Source of the DNA: Qipengyuania sp. YIM B01966
GTDB lineage: Bacteria > Pseudomonadota > Alphaproteobacteria > Sphingomonadales > Sphingomonadaceae
DNA: 64,000 nt
Assembly (NCBI RefSeq): GCF_016461955.1
Contig: NZ_JADMNM010000002.1
Location: forward strand, 62,001-126,000
Reading direction: 5' to 3'
The number at the start of each line of letters is the position of its first letter. Positions within the stretch are counted from its first letter, which is position 1. Below are positions 9,078 to 18,086 of the stretch, one piece after another. The position numbers and the translations under genes were made by a program. Under the pieces are notes generated by a model that worked only from the letters and a program-made list of their open reading frames with translations, was not told the origin of the DNA and ran no database searches.

Positions 9078-10166
9078 ATGCTGCCCGCCCCGCCACCAGC
9101 CACCCTGCGCCTGAATATCGACCGTGACGCACTCGCGGCCAACTGGCGCGCGCTCGATACACTGTCTCGCCCTGGCCGGGCCGGGGCAGCGGTCAAGGCC
9201 AACTGCTATGGCCTTGGTGTCGATGCCTGCGTGCCGGCGCTGCGCGATGCGGGCGCGGCGGATTTCTTCGTCGCGCATTGGAGCGAGGTCGCCGCGGTCG
9301 CCGCCCATGTCCCGGCGGCCAGCATCGCGGTGTTGCACGGCCCGATCAACCGGGCGGAAGCCGAATATGCCCGCGCTGTTGGCGCAAGGCCGGTCATCAA
9401 CTCGCTGACCGAGGCAGCGCGCTGGCTGGAAGCCGGAGGCGGACCATGCGATGTGATGGTCGATACCGGGATCAACCGGCTCGGCCTCGCCGCAGCGGAA
9501 CTCGCCGACCCGCTGATTGCCCGGCTCGAGGTCGATACGCTGCTGTCCCACCTCGCCTGCGCGGACGAGGATAGGGCGATGAACGAGGCGCAGTTGCGCG
9601 ACTTTGCCGCCCTCCGGCAACAGCTTGCGGCGCGCCGCGCCAGCCTCGCCAATAGCGCCGGGATTGCCCTCGGGCCGCGCTATGCTGCCGACCTCACCCG
9701 ACCGGGGCTCGCGCTCTATGGCGGCGTGCCGCGCCATGAACTGGCGGGAGCGATCCGGCAGGTCGCCTTCCCGCAGGCGGCCGTGATCCTGACCCGGCAG
9801 CTCAAAGCCGGGCAAAGCGTGGGCTATAACGCCACCTTTCGGGCGACGCAGGACACGCCGACGGCCATTGTCTCGCTCGGTTATGCCGATGGCTTCCTGC
9901 GCTGCTGGGCCGGTGCCTCGCTGGCCTATCACGGCAGCGCCCTGCCGATCCTCGGGCGCGTGTCGATGGACATGGTCGTGCTCGACGCCAGCGCCGCGCC
10001 CGACTTGCGCGAGGGTGACTGGATCGACGTGCCCTACACCTTGCCCGAAGCCAGCGCCGCGACCGGGCTGTCACAATACGAATTGCTGACAATTCTCGGC
10101 CGGCGGTTTCACGCCGAGCAGTCAGGTTGCGCGCGCGATGCTGCAAGTGCTAAGGCGAGCGCCTGA
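9078..10166 (+). CDS. alr: Alanine racemase
   Basis: PLP enzyme that interconverts L- and D-alanine and so feeds peptidoglycan synthesis. The PLP-lysine motif AAVKANCYGLG is near residue 38, the barrel shows MVDTGINRLG, and the C-terminal beta domain carries the catalytic tyrosine region SVGYNATF followed by IVSLGYADG. It has 362 residues, normal for the family. It sits 3 bases after the MHS transporter and 24 before phaR. dacA and the MltB-type enzyme in the same window belong to the same cell-wall process. Confidence 0.95.
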   Translation: MLPAPPPATLRLNIDRDALAANWRALDTLSRPGRAGAAVKANCYGLGVDACVPALRDAGAADFFVAHWSEVAAVAAHVPAASIAVLHGPINRAEAEYARAVGARPVINSLTEAARWLEAGGGPCDVMVDTGINRLGLAAAELADPLIARLEVDTLLSHLACADEDRAMNEAQLRDFAALRQQLAARRASLANSAGIALGPRYAADLTRPGLALYGGVPRHELAGAIRQVAFPQAAVILTRQLKAGQSVGYNATFRATQDTPTAIVSLGYADGFLRCWAGASLAYHGSALPILGRVSMDMVVLDASAAPDLREGDWIDVPYTLPEASAATGLSQYELLTILGRRFHAEQSGCARDAASAKASA

Positions 10167-10190
10167 CCTTCGCCTCACGGGACCGACATC

Positions 10191-10730
10191 TTGGCCAGAA
10201 GCAAATCCGGCGACGGCCCGGTAATCATCAAGAAATATGCCAACCGCCGGCTCTACAACACCGCCTCGTCGAGCTACATCACGCTCGACGACCTCGCCCG
10301 GATGACGCGCGATGGGATGGAGTTTCAGGTTGTCGATGCCAAGACGGGCGACGACATCACCCATTCCATCCTCACGCAAATCATCATGGAAGAAGAGGCA
10401 AGCGGCGGCGAGCAGATGCTGCCAGTCAGCTTCCTGCGCCAGCTCATCGCGATGTACGGCAATTCGATGCAGGCGATGATGCCGCATTACCTGGAAGCCA
10501 GTATGGCGCATTTCCGCGACAATCAGGCCAAGCTGCACGAGGCGTTCCTCGCCGGCAACCCGCTCGCCAAGCTGGCCCAAAACAACATGGCGATGATGCG
10601 CGCCGCGACCGAGGCCTTCATGCCCAAGCCCGCGCGCCCGGCGGATAAGGGCGACGGGCAGAGCGAGCTTGCCGCTTTGCGCGAGCAGATGGCGGCGATG
10701 CAGAAGAAGCTCGACGAACTCGGCGAATAG
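10191..10730 (+). CDS. phaR: Polyhydroxyalkanoate synthesis regulator PhaR
   Basis: DNA- and PHA-granule-binding repressor of phasin and PHA genes. The N-terminal PHB/PHA accumulation regulator domain is unmistakable (IIKKYANRRLYNT, then SYITLDDLARMTRDG). The middle is rich in Met, Asn and Gln, and the C-terminus looks like a short coiled coil (LAALREQMAAMQKKLDEL). 179 residues. The start is a TTG at 10191; no ATG lies upstream in frame near the conserved start. Presence of phaR implies the cell makes polyhydroxyalkanoate, but no synthase gene is in this window. Confidence 0.95.
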   Translation: MARSKSGDGPVIIKKYANRRLYNTASSSYITLDDLARMTRDGMEFQVVDAKTGDDITHSILTQIIMEEEASGGEQMLPVSFLRQLIAMYGNSMQAMMPHYLEASMAHFRDNQAKLHEAFLAGNPLAKLAQNNMAMMRAATEAFMPKPARPADKGDGQSELAALREQMAAMQKKLDELGE

Positions 10731-10778
10731 CCATCCCGCTTCGCGTACCAGCAATTTTCAGAACGTAAGGCTCTTCCA

Positions 10779-12320
10779 GTGTCCCAGATCCGCCATGCGC
10801 TGACCGTCAAGCGCGCCGACGACTTTGCGCAATGGTATCAGGAGGTCATCTCCGCCGCCGATCTGGCCGAGGAATCGGGCGTGCGCGGCTGTATGGTGAT
10901 CAAGCCGTGGGGCTTCGGCATCTGGGAACGCATCCAGCATCTGATGGACCGCCGGATCAAGGCGGCGGGGGTCGAAAACTGCTATTTCCCGCTGTTCATC
11001 CCGCTGGCCAATTTCGCCCGCGAGGCAGAGCACGTGGACGGCTTTGCCAAGGAAATGGCGGTGGTTACGCATCACCGGCTGATTACCGACGGCAAGGGTG
11101 GGCTGGTGCCCGATCCAGAGGCGAAGCTGGAAGAACCGCTGGTGGTGCGACCGACATCGGAAACCATCATCGGCGATGCGATGGCCCGCTGGGTGCAGAG
11201 CTGGCGCGACCTGCCGCTGCTGACCAATCAATGGGCCAATGTCGTGCGCTGGGAAATGCGGACGCGGATGTTCCTCAGGACCAGCGAATTCCTCTGGCAG
11301 GAAGGGCACACCGCGCACGAGACGCGCGAGGACGCGCTGGCCGAAACCCACCGCGCGCTCGAAATGTATCGCGCCTGCGCCGAAGACGATCTGGCGATGC
11401 CTGTGATCGCCGGGGAAAAGCCCGAGAACGAACGGTTCCCGGGCGCGGTGGAAACCTGGTCGATCGAAGCGATGATGCAGGATGGGAAGGCACTGCAGGC
11501 CGGCACCAGCCACTATCTCGGCACCAATTTCGCACAGGCCTCGGGCATCCGTTATCAGGATCGCGAGGGCGGCCAGCAATATTGCCACACGACCAGCTGG
11601 GGCACCTCGACGCGGCTGATCGGAGGGGTCATCATGACGCATGGCGACGATGACGGGCTGCGCGTCCCACCGGCGATCGCACCGTGGCAGGTGGTGATCT
11701 TGCCGATGCTGCGCGATCAGCCAGAAGACGCCGCACTGATCGACTATTGCCGGGATTTGAAAGACCAGCTCGCCGCACAGATGGCGCTGGGTGAACCGGT
11801 CCGCGCGCTGCTCGACACCAAGCCCGGCAAGGTGGCCGCCAAGCGCTGGGACTGGGTCCGCAAGGGTGCGCCGGTGGTTATCGAGGTTGGCGGGCGCGAC
11901 ATGGACAACGGCGTCGTCAGCCTGCTGCGCCGCGACCGGCTGTGGAACGCGGCCGCAAAGCCCGACTTCTCGGCACCGCCGGTGGCCGACGCGGCGGGCA
12001 GTATCGGCACGCTGCTCGCCGATATTCAGCGCAGCCTGTATGACGAGGCGCGCGCGCGGCGCGATGGCAACATCAAGCGAGGGTTGACCACGCTCGATGC
12101 GCTCGAAACGCATTTTGCCGACGGCGGCCCATTTCCCGGCTGGGTCGAGGTGCAATGGGCACGCCCCACGGGTGCCGCGCTCGACAGGGTAGTCGAACAG
12201 CTCAAGGCACTGAAGCTGACCATTCGCAACGTCCCTCGTGATGGGCCGGCGGCCGATGGCAGCTGCCTGTTCACCGGCGCACCGGCGGTGGAGCGGATTT
12301 ACATCGCTCGCGCCTATTGA
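10779..12320 (+). CDS. proS: Prolyl-tRNA synthetase, short (type 3) form
   Basis: Class II aminoacyl-tRNA synthetase charging tRNA-Pro. The 513-residue length and the absence of the editing insertion between motifs 2 and 3 place it in the short form common in alphaproteobacteria. Motif 1 lies around GFGIWERIQHLMDRRIKAAG, the motif 2 region reads NVVRWEMRTRMFLRTSEFLW, and the C-terminal anticodon-binding domain ends in a Tyr. The start is GTG at 10779, placing MSQIRHALTVKRADDFAQWY at the N-terminus as expected. It stands alone, with about 50 bases upstream and 57 before the peptidase. Confidence 0.95.
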   Translation: MSQIRHALTVKRADDFAQWYQEVISAADLAEESGVRGCMVIKPWGFGIWERIQHLMDRRIKAAGVENCYFPLFIPLANFAREAEHVDGFAKEMAVVTHHRLITDGKGGLVPDPEAKLEEPLVVRPTSETIIGDAMARWVQSWRDLPLLTNQWANVVRWEMRTRMFLRTSEFLWQEGHTAHETREDALAETHRALEMYRACAEDDLAMPVIAGEKPENERFPGAVETWSIEAMMQDGKALQAGTSHYLGTNFAQASGIRYQDREGGQQYCHTTSWGTSTRLIGGVIMTHGDDDGLRVPPAIAPWQVVILPMLRDQPEDAALIDYCRDLKDQLAAQMALGEPVRALLDTKPGKVAAKRWDWVRKGAPVVIEVGGRDMDNGVVSLLRRDRLWNAAAKPDFSAPPVADAAGSIGTLLADIQRSLYDEARARRDGNIKRGLTTLDALETHFADGGPFPGWVEVQWARPTGAALDRVVEQLKALKLTIRNVPRDGPAADGSCLFTGAPAVERIYIARAY

Positions 12321-12377
12321 GCGAGTATCGGTAGCATTTGTTTGCCTTGGCCGGCTAGTCGCGCGACACCTGCGTCG

Positions 12378-13764
12378 ATGAAGCGCCTCATTCCTCTTTC
12401 GTTGGCACTGCTGGCCGCTCCGCTGCCCGCACTGGCACAGAATAACACCTCGGTATCGACTGAGCGCCTGCGTGCCGATGTCGAACGGATGGTGGCATTC
12501 GGCACCCGGCATACCTTGTCTTCGCAGACCGACCCGGCACGCGGGATCGGCGCGGCGGTCGATTGGGGCGCAGCGCAATTTACCGCCATCAGCCAGCAAT
12601 GCGGCGGCTGCCTGACGGTAGTGCTGCCTGAACAGATGGTTTCGGGCCCGCGCATCCTGACGCCCACCCGGCTCCGCAATGTCGTCGCCATTCAGCGCGG
12701 GACAGAGCGGCCGGACGAGGTGGTGATCGTCCAGGCGCATATCGACAGCCGGGCGAGCGACGTGATGGACGCGGTCAGCGACGCGCCCGGCGCTAATGAC
12801 GATGCGTCGGGCAGCGCTCTGGTGCTCGAAGCAGCACGCGTGCTGTCGGGGCAGCGATATCCCATCACCATCATCTATGCGCTGCTCTCGGGCGAGGAAC
12901 AGGGGCTGCATGGCGGCGCGCTGCTGGCAGATTACGCGGCGCAGCAGGGCTGGCAGGTCAAGGCGGTGCTGAAGAACGATATTGTCGGCGGATCGTGCGG
13001 TTCGGATGGCGTGTGCGATGCCGACCATGTCCGCGTTTTTTCCGAAGGTCCGCGGGCCGACCTTAGCCCGTCGATTCGCGCCGATCAGCGCCGCAAAGGG
13101 GGGTGAGAATGACAGTCCAGGCCGCAACCTCTCGCGCTGGATCGCCGGGCTGGCAGGGAATGACGCAGGCGCTATCTCGGTACGGCAGATATGGCGGGCT
13201 GACCGGATGGGGCGGGGCGGGGATCAGATCCCGTTCCTCGATCGCGGCTATCCGGCGATCCGCTTTTCGGTCGCGGTCGAGGATTATGAGCACCAGCATC
13301 AGGACGTCCGCACCGACAATGGCGTGCGGTTTGGCGATACGGTGGAGGAGATGGATTTCGCCTATCCCGCGCGGGTGACGCAGCTCAACATCGCCGCATT
13401 GGCCGCGCTTGCCCGTGCGCCGATGCCGCCCGCACCCGTGGCCGAGGCTGCCGTGCGGACCGATACGTTGATCCGCTGGCCGGCCGTACCCGGTGCTGCG
13501 CTCTACCAGGTGTATGCTCGCCGGACCGATGCGCCGGACTGGGGCGACCCGATCGCATTGCTTGCAACCGAAACCCCCTCTGGCGCGCTGCCCCGCACGC
13601 CTGATGCTGATCGGACCTTTACGCATACCGCCAACCTGCGCGGGGATGACTGGTTTTTCGGTGTGAGCGCCTGCGCAGCCGATGGCGCCTGCAGCCCTGT
13701 CGCCAGCGCGGTGCCGGGCGGCGCTTTCGTCCCGCTCACGCCAGCGCAGGGTGACAATCGCTGA
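12378..13764 (+). pseudogene. M28 family zinc aminopeptidase, split by a frameshift
   Basis: Secreted metallopeptidase whose reading frame is broken once. The first part (12378-13106) starts with a signal peptide (MKRLIPLSLALLAAPLPALA) and has most M28 zinc ligands: HIDSRASD, GANDDASGSA, SGEEQGLHGG and KNDIVGG. It ends at a TGA directly after six G residues at 13098-13103. The second part continues in the next frame with GENDSPGRNLSRWIAGLAG, the last ligand region YEHQHQD, and a C-terminal fibronectin-like portion. Removing one G would join the parts as KGGENDSP, the sequence expected for the family. This could be a sequencing error, a real mutation or a phase-variable tract. Confidence 0.85.
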
Positions 13765-13785
13765 GCGAGGCCCATATGAGGGGCC

Positions 13786-16104
13786 ATGAAAAACAAGAAC
13801 AAGCAAGATGAGGGGTTGCCGTCGAAAGAGCAGGTCCTCGAATTTATCCAGACCGCCAACGGCCCCGCTGGCAAGCGCGAGCTCGCTAAGGCGTTCGGCA
13901 TCAAGGGCAATGATAAGATCGCGCTAAAGAAGCTGCTGCGCGACATGGCCGAAGAAGGCCTGATCGACGGCAAGAAGACCGCCTATCACCGGATGGGCGG
14001 CGTGCCGAAGGTGACGGTGCTGCGGGTGGTCGAAATCGAAGATGGCGAGCCGGTTGCCGTACCTGACAACTGGATCCCCGAGGAAGCCGGCGCGCCGCCG
14101 CGCATCCGGCTGTTCGAGAAGCGCAAGGGCCCGCGCGCGATGCCGGCGCTGCGCCGCGGCGACCGCGTGCTCGCCCGCACCGAAGAGAGTGCCGACGGAA
14201 CCTGGGCCGGCCACCCGATGAAAAAGCTGCCGCCGCGCACCGACGGGCTATTGGGCGTGGTCGAGATCGACCGTGCGGGCAAAGCCTGGCTCGCGCCGAC
14301 CGATAAAAGGGTGCGCTCGTCTGCGCCGATCCGCGATCTTGGCGGGGCCGAGGCGGGTCAGCTGGTGCTGGCCGAACAGGCGGGGCGCAGCGCCAATTCG
14401 GGCGTCAATGTCGTCGAGGTGATCGGCGACCCGCTGGCGCCCAAGAGCTTCAGCCTGATCGCCATCGCCAAACACGGGATCCCGCACGTCTTCCCGCCCG
14501 AGGCATTGGCCGAGGCTGCGCGCGCGGTCGATCTGCCGCTCGACGCCGAGGCGCGCGAGGATCTGCGCGCCGTTCCCATCGTGGCCATCGATCCCGCCGA
14601 TGCGCGCGATCATGACGATGCGATCTGGGCCGAACCCGACGGTGCCGGCGGCTATCGGGCGATCGTCGCGATTGCCGATGTTTCCTATTACGTCCGCCCC
14701 GGCGGCGCGCTCGATCGCGAGGCGCGCAAGCGCGGCAATTCGGTCTATTTCCCCGATCGCGTCGTGCCGATGCTGCCCGAGGTGCTGAGCGCCGATGTGT
14801 GCTCGCTACGCGAGGGCGAGGACCGGGCGGCGATGGTCTGCCATCTGACGATTGCGGCGGACGGCAAGGTGACCGGCTGGCGCTTCACCCGCGCGCTGGT
14901 GCGCATCGCCGAGGTCATCGCCTATGAGGATGCGCAGGCACGGATCGAAGCCGGCCATGCGCCTCAGCATCTCCTGGACTTGTGGGGCGCATGGAAGCTG
15001 CTGGCGGCCGCGCGGGCGGCGCGCGATCCCTTGGAGCTCGAGCTGCCCGAACGGCGCGTCCAGCTCGACGACGAGGGCAGGATCACCGAAATCGCCGTGC
15101 GCGAGCGGCTCGACGCGCACCGGGTGGTGGAGGATTTCATGATCGCTGCCAATGTCGCAGCGGCGAGGGCGCTGGAAAGCAAGACCGCGCCGGTCGTCTA
15201 TCGCGTGCATGAACCACCGAGCCGCGAGAAGCTCGTCTCGCTGCGCGAATATCTCGAGACCTTCGGCCGCAAGCTGGCGTTGGGACAGGTCGTCACGCCC
15301 GGGCTGTTCAACCGGATGCTGAAGGACGTCACTGACGAAACCGAAAAGGCGCAAGTGATGGAGGCGGTGCTCCGCAGCCAGACGCAGGCCTATTATGGCC
15401 CGGCCAATGCCGGCCATTTCGGGCTGGCGCTGGGCAGCTACGCGCATTTCACCTCCCCGATCCGCCGCTATGCCGACCTCTTGGTCCACCGCGCGCTGGT
15501 CGATGCCTTCAAGCTGGAGCAACCGGGCGGCAAGACCGGCCTGTCCGACCGGGACCGGCAGGATCTCTCCGCGATCAGCGATGCCATCAGCCAGACGGAG
15601 CGCCGCGCGATGGAGGCAGAGCGCGACACAATCGACCGCTATGTTGCGGCGTGGCTGGCCGAGCGCGTTGGCGAGACGTTTCCGGCGCGGATTACCGGCG
15701 TGCAGGGTTTCGGCTTCTTCGCCACCATCGTCGGGCTGGGCGGGGACGGGCTGGTGCCGGTATCGACGCTGGGTGACGAGTATTTCCGTCATGACGAAGC
15801 GGCCCGCGCGCTGGTGGGGGAGGATAGCGGGACGCGCTATGCCATTGGCGACACGCTCGACCTCCGGCTGGGCGAGGCCAATCCGCTCACCGGGGCGCTC
15901 AAGTTCGAGCTACCCGGCGCACCGGCCGGCCGGATCGAGCCGCGCGGCACGCGCGCCGCGCCGGGGCGCAGGCCCGGCGGGCAGGGCAAGCGCGACGCCG
16001 GGCACGGGCCGGGCGAGGTGCGCCGGCAGGGTCGTCGCGGTCGCCCCGCCAATATCCGCCACCAGGGCAAGCCCAAGGGCGGGAAGGGGCCCCGCAAGGG
16101 CTAG
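13786..16104 (+). CDS. rnr: Ribonuclease R
   Basis: Processive 3'-to-5' exoribonuclease that degrades structured RNA. The 772-residue protein has an N-terminal winged-helix region (KRELAKAFGIKGNDKIALKK), cold-shock domains, the RNB catalytic domain with the metal-binding signature IDPADARDHDDAIW, a C-terminal S1 domain (ARITGVQGFGFFATI) and a basic Gly/Arg/Lys tail (RRQGRRGRPANIRHQGKPK), all typical of RNase R rather than RNase II. Start is ATG at 13786. Its stop overlaps that of the convergent universal stress gene within CTAG at 16101-16104. Confidence 0.97.
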   Translation: MKNKNKQDEGLPSKEQVLEFIQTANGPAGKRELAKAFGIKGNDKIALKKLLRDMAEEGLIDGKKTAYHRMGGVPKVTVLRVVEIEDGEPVAVPDNWIPEEAGAPPRIRLFEKRKGPRAMPALRRGDRVLARTEESADGTWAGHPMKKLPPRTDGLLGVVEIDRAGKAWLAPTDKRVRSSAPIRDLGGAEAGQLVLAEQAGRSANSGVNVVEVIGDPLAPKSFSLIAIAKHGIPHVFPPEALAEAARAVDLPLDAEAREDLRAVPIVAIDPADARDHDDAIWAEPDGAGGYRAIVAIADVSYYVRPGGALDREARKRGNSVYFPDRVVPMLPEVLSADVCSLREGEDRAAMVCHLTIAADGKVTGWRFTRALVRIAEVIAYEDAQARIEAGHAPQHLLDLWGAWKLLAAARAARDPLELELPERRVQLDDEGRITEIAVRERLDAHRVVEDFMIAANVAAARALESKTAPVVYRVHEPPSREKLVSLREYLETFGRKLALGQVVTPGLFNRMLKDVTDETEKAQVMEAVLRSQTQAYYGPANAGHFGLALGSYAHFTSPIRRYADLLVHRALVDAFKLEQPGGKTGLSDRDRQDLSAISDAISQTERRAMEAERDTIDRYVAAWLAERVGETFPARITGVQGFGFFATIVGLGGDGLVPVSTLGDEYFRHDEAARALVGEDSGTRYAIGDTLDLRLGEANPLTGALKFELPGAPAGRIEPRGTRAAPGRRPGGQGKRDAGHGPGEVRRQGRRGRPANIRHQGKPKGGKGPRKG

Positions 16105-16553
16105 TCGGTCGCGGTGATTGTCGCCGGCTGCCATGCCCCCGGGACGATATAGATCGGGCACGGCATTGCGCCGGCATAATTGGAGAAGTGGCTGACCAGT
16201 GGCCCCGGCGGTCCTTCTTTCGCCGCACCCAGCACCAGCGCAGCGATTTCAGGGTGCGCCTCGAGATATTCGCGTACCACCACGTGCCCTTCGCCGGCGC
16301 ACACCGTGATCGACGGCGCCCGCCCGCCTGCCGCGATCAGCGCACCGGCTGCGCTGGTGGCGACTGCTTCGGCCCGGTCGCGCGCTTCCTGCTCGATGGT
16401 CGCCTGCACCGCGCCGAAGGCGGAAAAGCTCTGCGGTTCGACCAGCGCGATGATGTGGACGGCCCCGCCGGTGATCGCCGCCCGGTCGGCAGCAAAGCGC
16501 AATGCCGTGCGCGCCTCGTCGGTTTCGTCCATGATCACCAGATAGGCCCGCAT
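16101..16553 (-). CDS. Universal stress protein (UspA family)
   Basis: A single-domain Usp fold protein of 150 residues. It begins with a beta strand and [20 protein letters not shown] and has the Usp C-terminal strand ending in [10 protein letters not shown]. The ATP-binding signature G-x2-G-x9-G-S/T is only partly present ([18 protein letters not shown]), so nucleotide binding is uncertain. I chose ATG at 16553; a GTG 12 bases upstream (16565) is also open. It is divergent from pdhC with a 145-base shared promoter region and convergent with rnr. Confidence 0.85.
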   Translation of the reverse strand: MRAYLVIMDETDEARTALRFAADRAAITGGAVHIIALVEPQSFSAFGAVQATIEQEARDRAEAVATSAAGALIAAGGRAPSITVCAGEGHVVVREYLEAHPEIAALVLGAAKEGPPGPLVSHFSNYAGAMPCPIYIVPGAWQPATITATD

Positions 16554-16698
16554 TCCCGCCCCCACATTGCCGTGTCGCGAATATCATGCCTTTCGTGCCG
16601 GCGCGCAAGCGCCGCGCGGGCAAACGGGTTGCGAGGCACGGTCAAACGCGCCACAGACGCTAGGGAATCTCCCTTTCGCCAAGGATGCGCGCGCCCTC

Positions 16699-18015
16699 AT
16701 GCCGATCACCATCAAGATGCCCGCACTCTCGCCCACGATGGAGGAAGGGACGCTCGCGCGCTGGCTGGTCAAGGTGGGCGACGAGGTGCGTGCGGGCGAC
16801 GTGATGGCCGAGATCGAGACCGACAAGGCGACGATGGAGTTCGAAGCGGTCGACGAAGGCGTGATCGCGGAAATCGCGGTGCCGGAAGGGACCGAGGGCG
16901 TGAAGGTTGGCACGGTGATCGCCACGCTTGCAGGCGAGGGGGAGGGGGCGAGCGAGGTGGAACCATCCGCTGCCGCCCACCCCCTGCCCCTCCCGCCTGC
17001 GGGAGGGGAGCAAAAGGCGACGACACCAGCCCCTCGTAATAATAGCACCGAACGTCCCTCTCCCCTCCCGCTAGCGGGAGGGGGCGGGGGTGGGCAGTCC
17101 CGACCAACAGAACAGGGAGACCGCATCATCGCCTCGCCGCTGGCAAAGCGGATCGCGGCTGAGGCCGGGATCGACCTTGCGACGGTGATGGGCAGCGGTC
17201 CGAATGGCCGTATCGTCAAGGCCGACGTGGAAGGTGCGTCGAAGACCAGCGCACCGAGCCCCACAACCGCTGAACCTGAGCCTGTCGAAGCATCCGCAGC
17301 CAAGGCGCCCGCAAGCGATCTCGACGCCCACTACGAGGCGCAGAAGCTCAACAATGTCCGCAAAGTCATCGCCCGCCGCCTGACCGAAGCGAAGCAGACC
17401 ATTCCGCACATTTACCTCACCGTCGATGTCCGGCTTGATGCGCTGCTCAAGCTGCGCGGCGAGCTCAATGCCAGCCTCGAGCCCGATGGCGTCAAGCTGT
17501 CGGTCAACGACCTGCTTATCAAGGCGCTGGCGCGCGCGCTGCAACGCGTGCCGCAATGCAATGTCAGCTTCCAGGGCGAAGAACTGTTCCGCTATTCGCG
17601 GCAGGATATTTCGGTCGCCGTGGCCGCGCCTTCGGGCCTTATCACCCCGATCATTCGCGATGCGGGGCGCAAGGGGCTCGCCGAAATCAGCACCGAGATG
17701 AAGGCGCTCGCCGCCAAGGCCAAGGACGGCAAGCTGCAACCGCAGGACTATCAGGGCGGCACCGCCAGCCTGTCGAATTTGGGAATGTTCGGCACAAAGC
17801 AGTTCGACGCCGTGATCAACCCGCCGCAGGGCATGATCCTAGCCGTCGGCGCGGGCGAGCAGCGGCCGTGGGTGATCGACGGCGCTCTCGGCATCGCCAC
17901 CGTAATGAGCGCCACCGGCAGCTTCGACCACCGCGCCATCGACGGGGTGGACGGCGCCCAATTGATGGACGCCTTCCGCCAGCTGGTGGAGAACCCGATG
18001 GGGCTGGTGGTTTGA
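16699..18015 (+). CDS. pdhC: Pyruvate dehydrogenase E2, dihydrolipoamide acetyltransferase
   Basis: Core subunit of the pyruvate dehydrogenase complex, moving the acetyl group from E1 to CoA. Domains in order: one lipoyl domain (lipoylated Lys43 in ETDKATMEF), a long linker, the peripheral-subunit-binding domain ([18 protein letters not shown]) and the catalytic domain ending in the active-site motif FDHRAIDG. The open frame reaches back to 16567, but [17 protein letters not shown] at 16699 is the family start, giving 438 residues. The linker holds a pair of palindromic DNA repeats translated in frame (16976-17094). E1 genes lie 40 kb away; lpdA (E3) is three genes downstream. Confidence 0.97.
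   Translation: MPITIKMPALSPTMEEGTLARWLVKVGDEVRAGDVMAEIETDKATMEFEAVDEGVIAEIAVPEGTEGVKVGTVIATLAGEGEGASEVEPSAAAHPLPLPPAGGEQKATTPAPRNNSTERPSPLPLAGGGGGGQSRPTEQGDRIIASPLAKRIAAEAGIDLATVMGSGPNGRIVKADVEGASKTSAPSPTTAEPEPVEASAAKAPASDLDAHYEAQKLNNVRKVIARRLTEAKQTIPHIYLTVDVRLDALLKLRGELNASLEPDGVKLSVNDLLIKALARALQRVPQCNVSFQGEELFRYSRQDISVAVAAPSGLITPIIRDAGRKGLAEISTEMKALAAKAKDGKLQPQDYQGGTASLSNLGMFGTKQFDAVINPPQGMILAVGAGEQRPWVIDGALGIATVMSATGSFDHRAIDGVDGAQLMDAFRQLVENPMGLVV
16976..17094. repeat. Inverted pair of GC-rich palindromes inside pdhC (REPIN-like)
   Basis: Two near-identical palindromes, CCCCTCCCGC-CT-GCGGGAGGGG (10+2+10) at 16987-17008 and the same with TA at its centre at 17062-17083, lie 53 bases apart. 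The outer flanks also match in inverted orientation (CCCACCCCCTGCC at 16976-16988 against GGGCGGGGGTGGG ending at 17094), so the whole unit is a head-to-head doublet like a REP doublet. It is read in frame as part of the E2 linker, giving Pro/Leu/Gly-rich LPLPPAGG and [13 protein letters not shown]. Confidence 0.8.
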
Positions 18016-18059
18016 CCTCTCCAACTTCGACTAGCGGGCACGCCCGCAAGTCTTCGTAT

Positions 18060-18080
18060 CCTCTCCGACAAGCGGAGAGG
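18060..18080. repeat. Palindrome upstream of the DUF559 gene
   Basis: A perfect 8-base-pair inverted repeat, CCTCTCCG and CGGAGAGG, with a 5-base loop (ACAAG) lies in the 71-base gap between pdhC and the DUF559 gene. The right arm also provides the likely Shine-Dalgarno sequence (GAGAGG) for a GTG start at 18087. There is no U-tract, so it does not look like a standard terminator. It resembles in composition the repeats inside pdhC and at the end of the DUF559 gene. Confidence 0.65.
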
Positions 18081-18086
18081 AACCAA

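Noticed and set aside
13095-13107. Programmed +1 frameshift in the M28 peptidase
   Set aside because: AAA-GGG-GGG-TGA could permit slippage, but there is no family precedent I know, and a one-base indel in a G-run is the simpler reading. Kept as frameshifted gene.
10758-13127. 789-codon open frame on the minus strand opposite proS and the M28 gene
   Set aside because: It crosses two real genes, has no family motif and a His/Arg/Gln-rich composition typical of the antisense of GC-rich coding DNA.
16987-17083. The pdhC palindromes as a Rho-independent terminator
   Set aside because: There is no U-tract, and the E2 reading frame continues through them to intact binding and catalytic domains.
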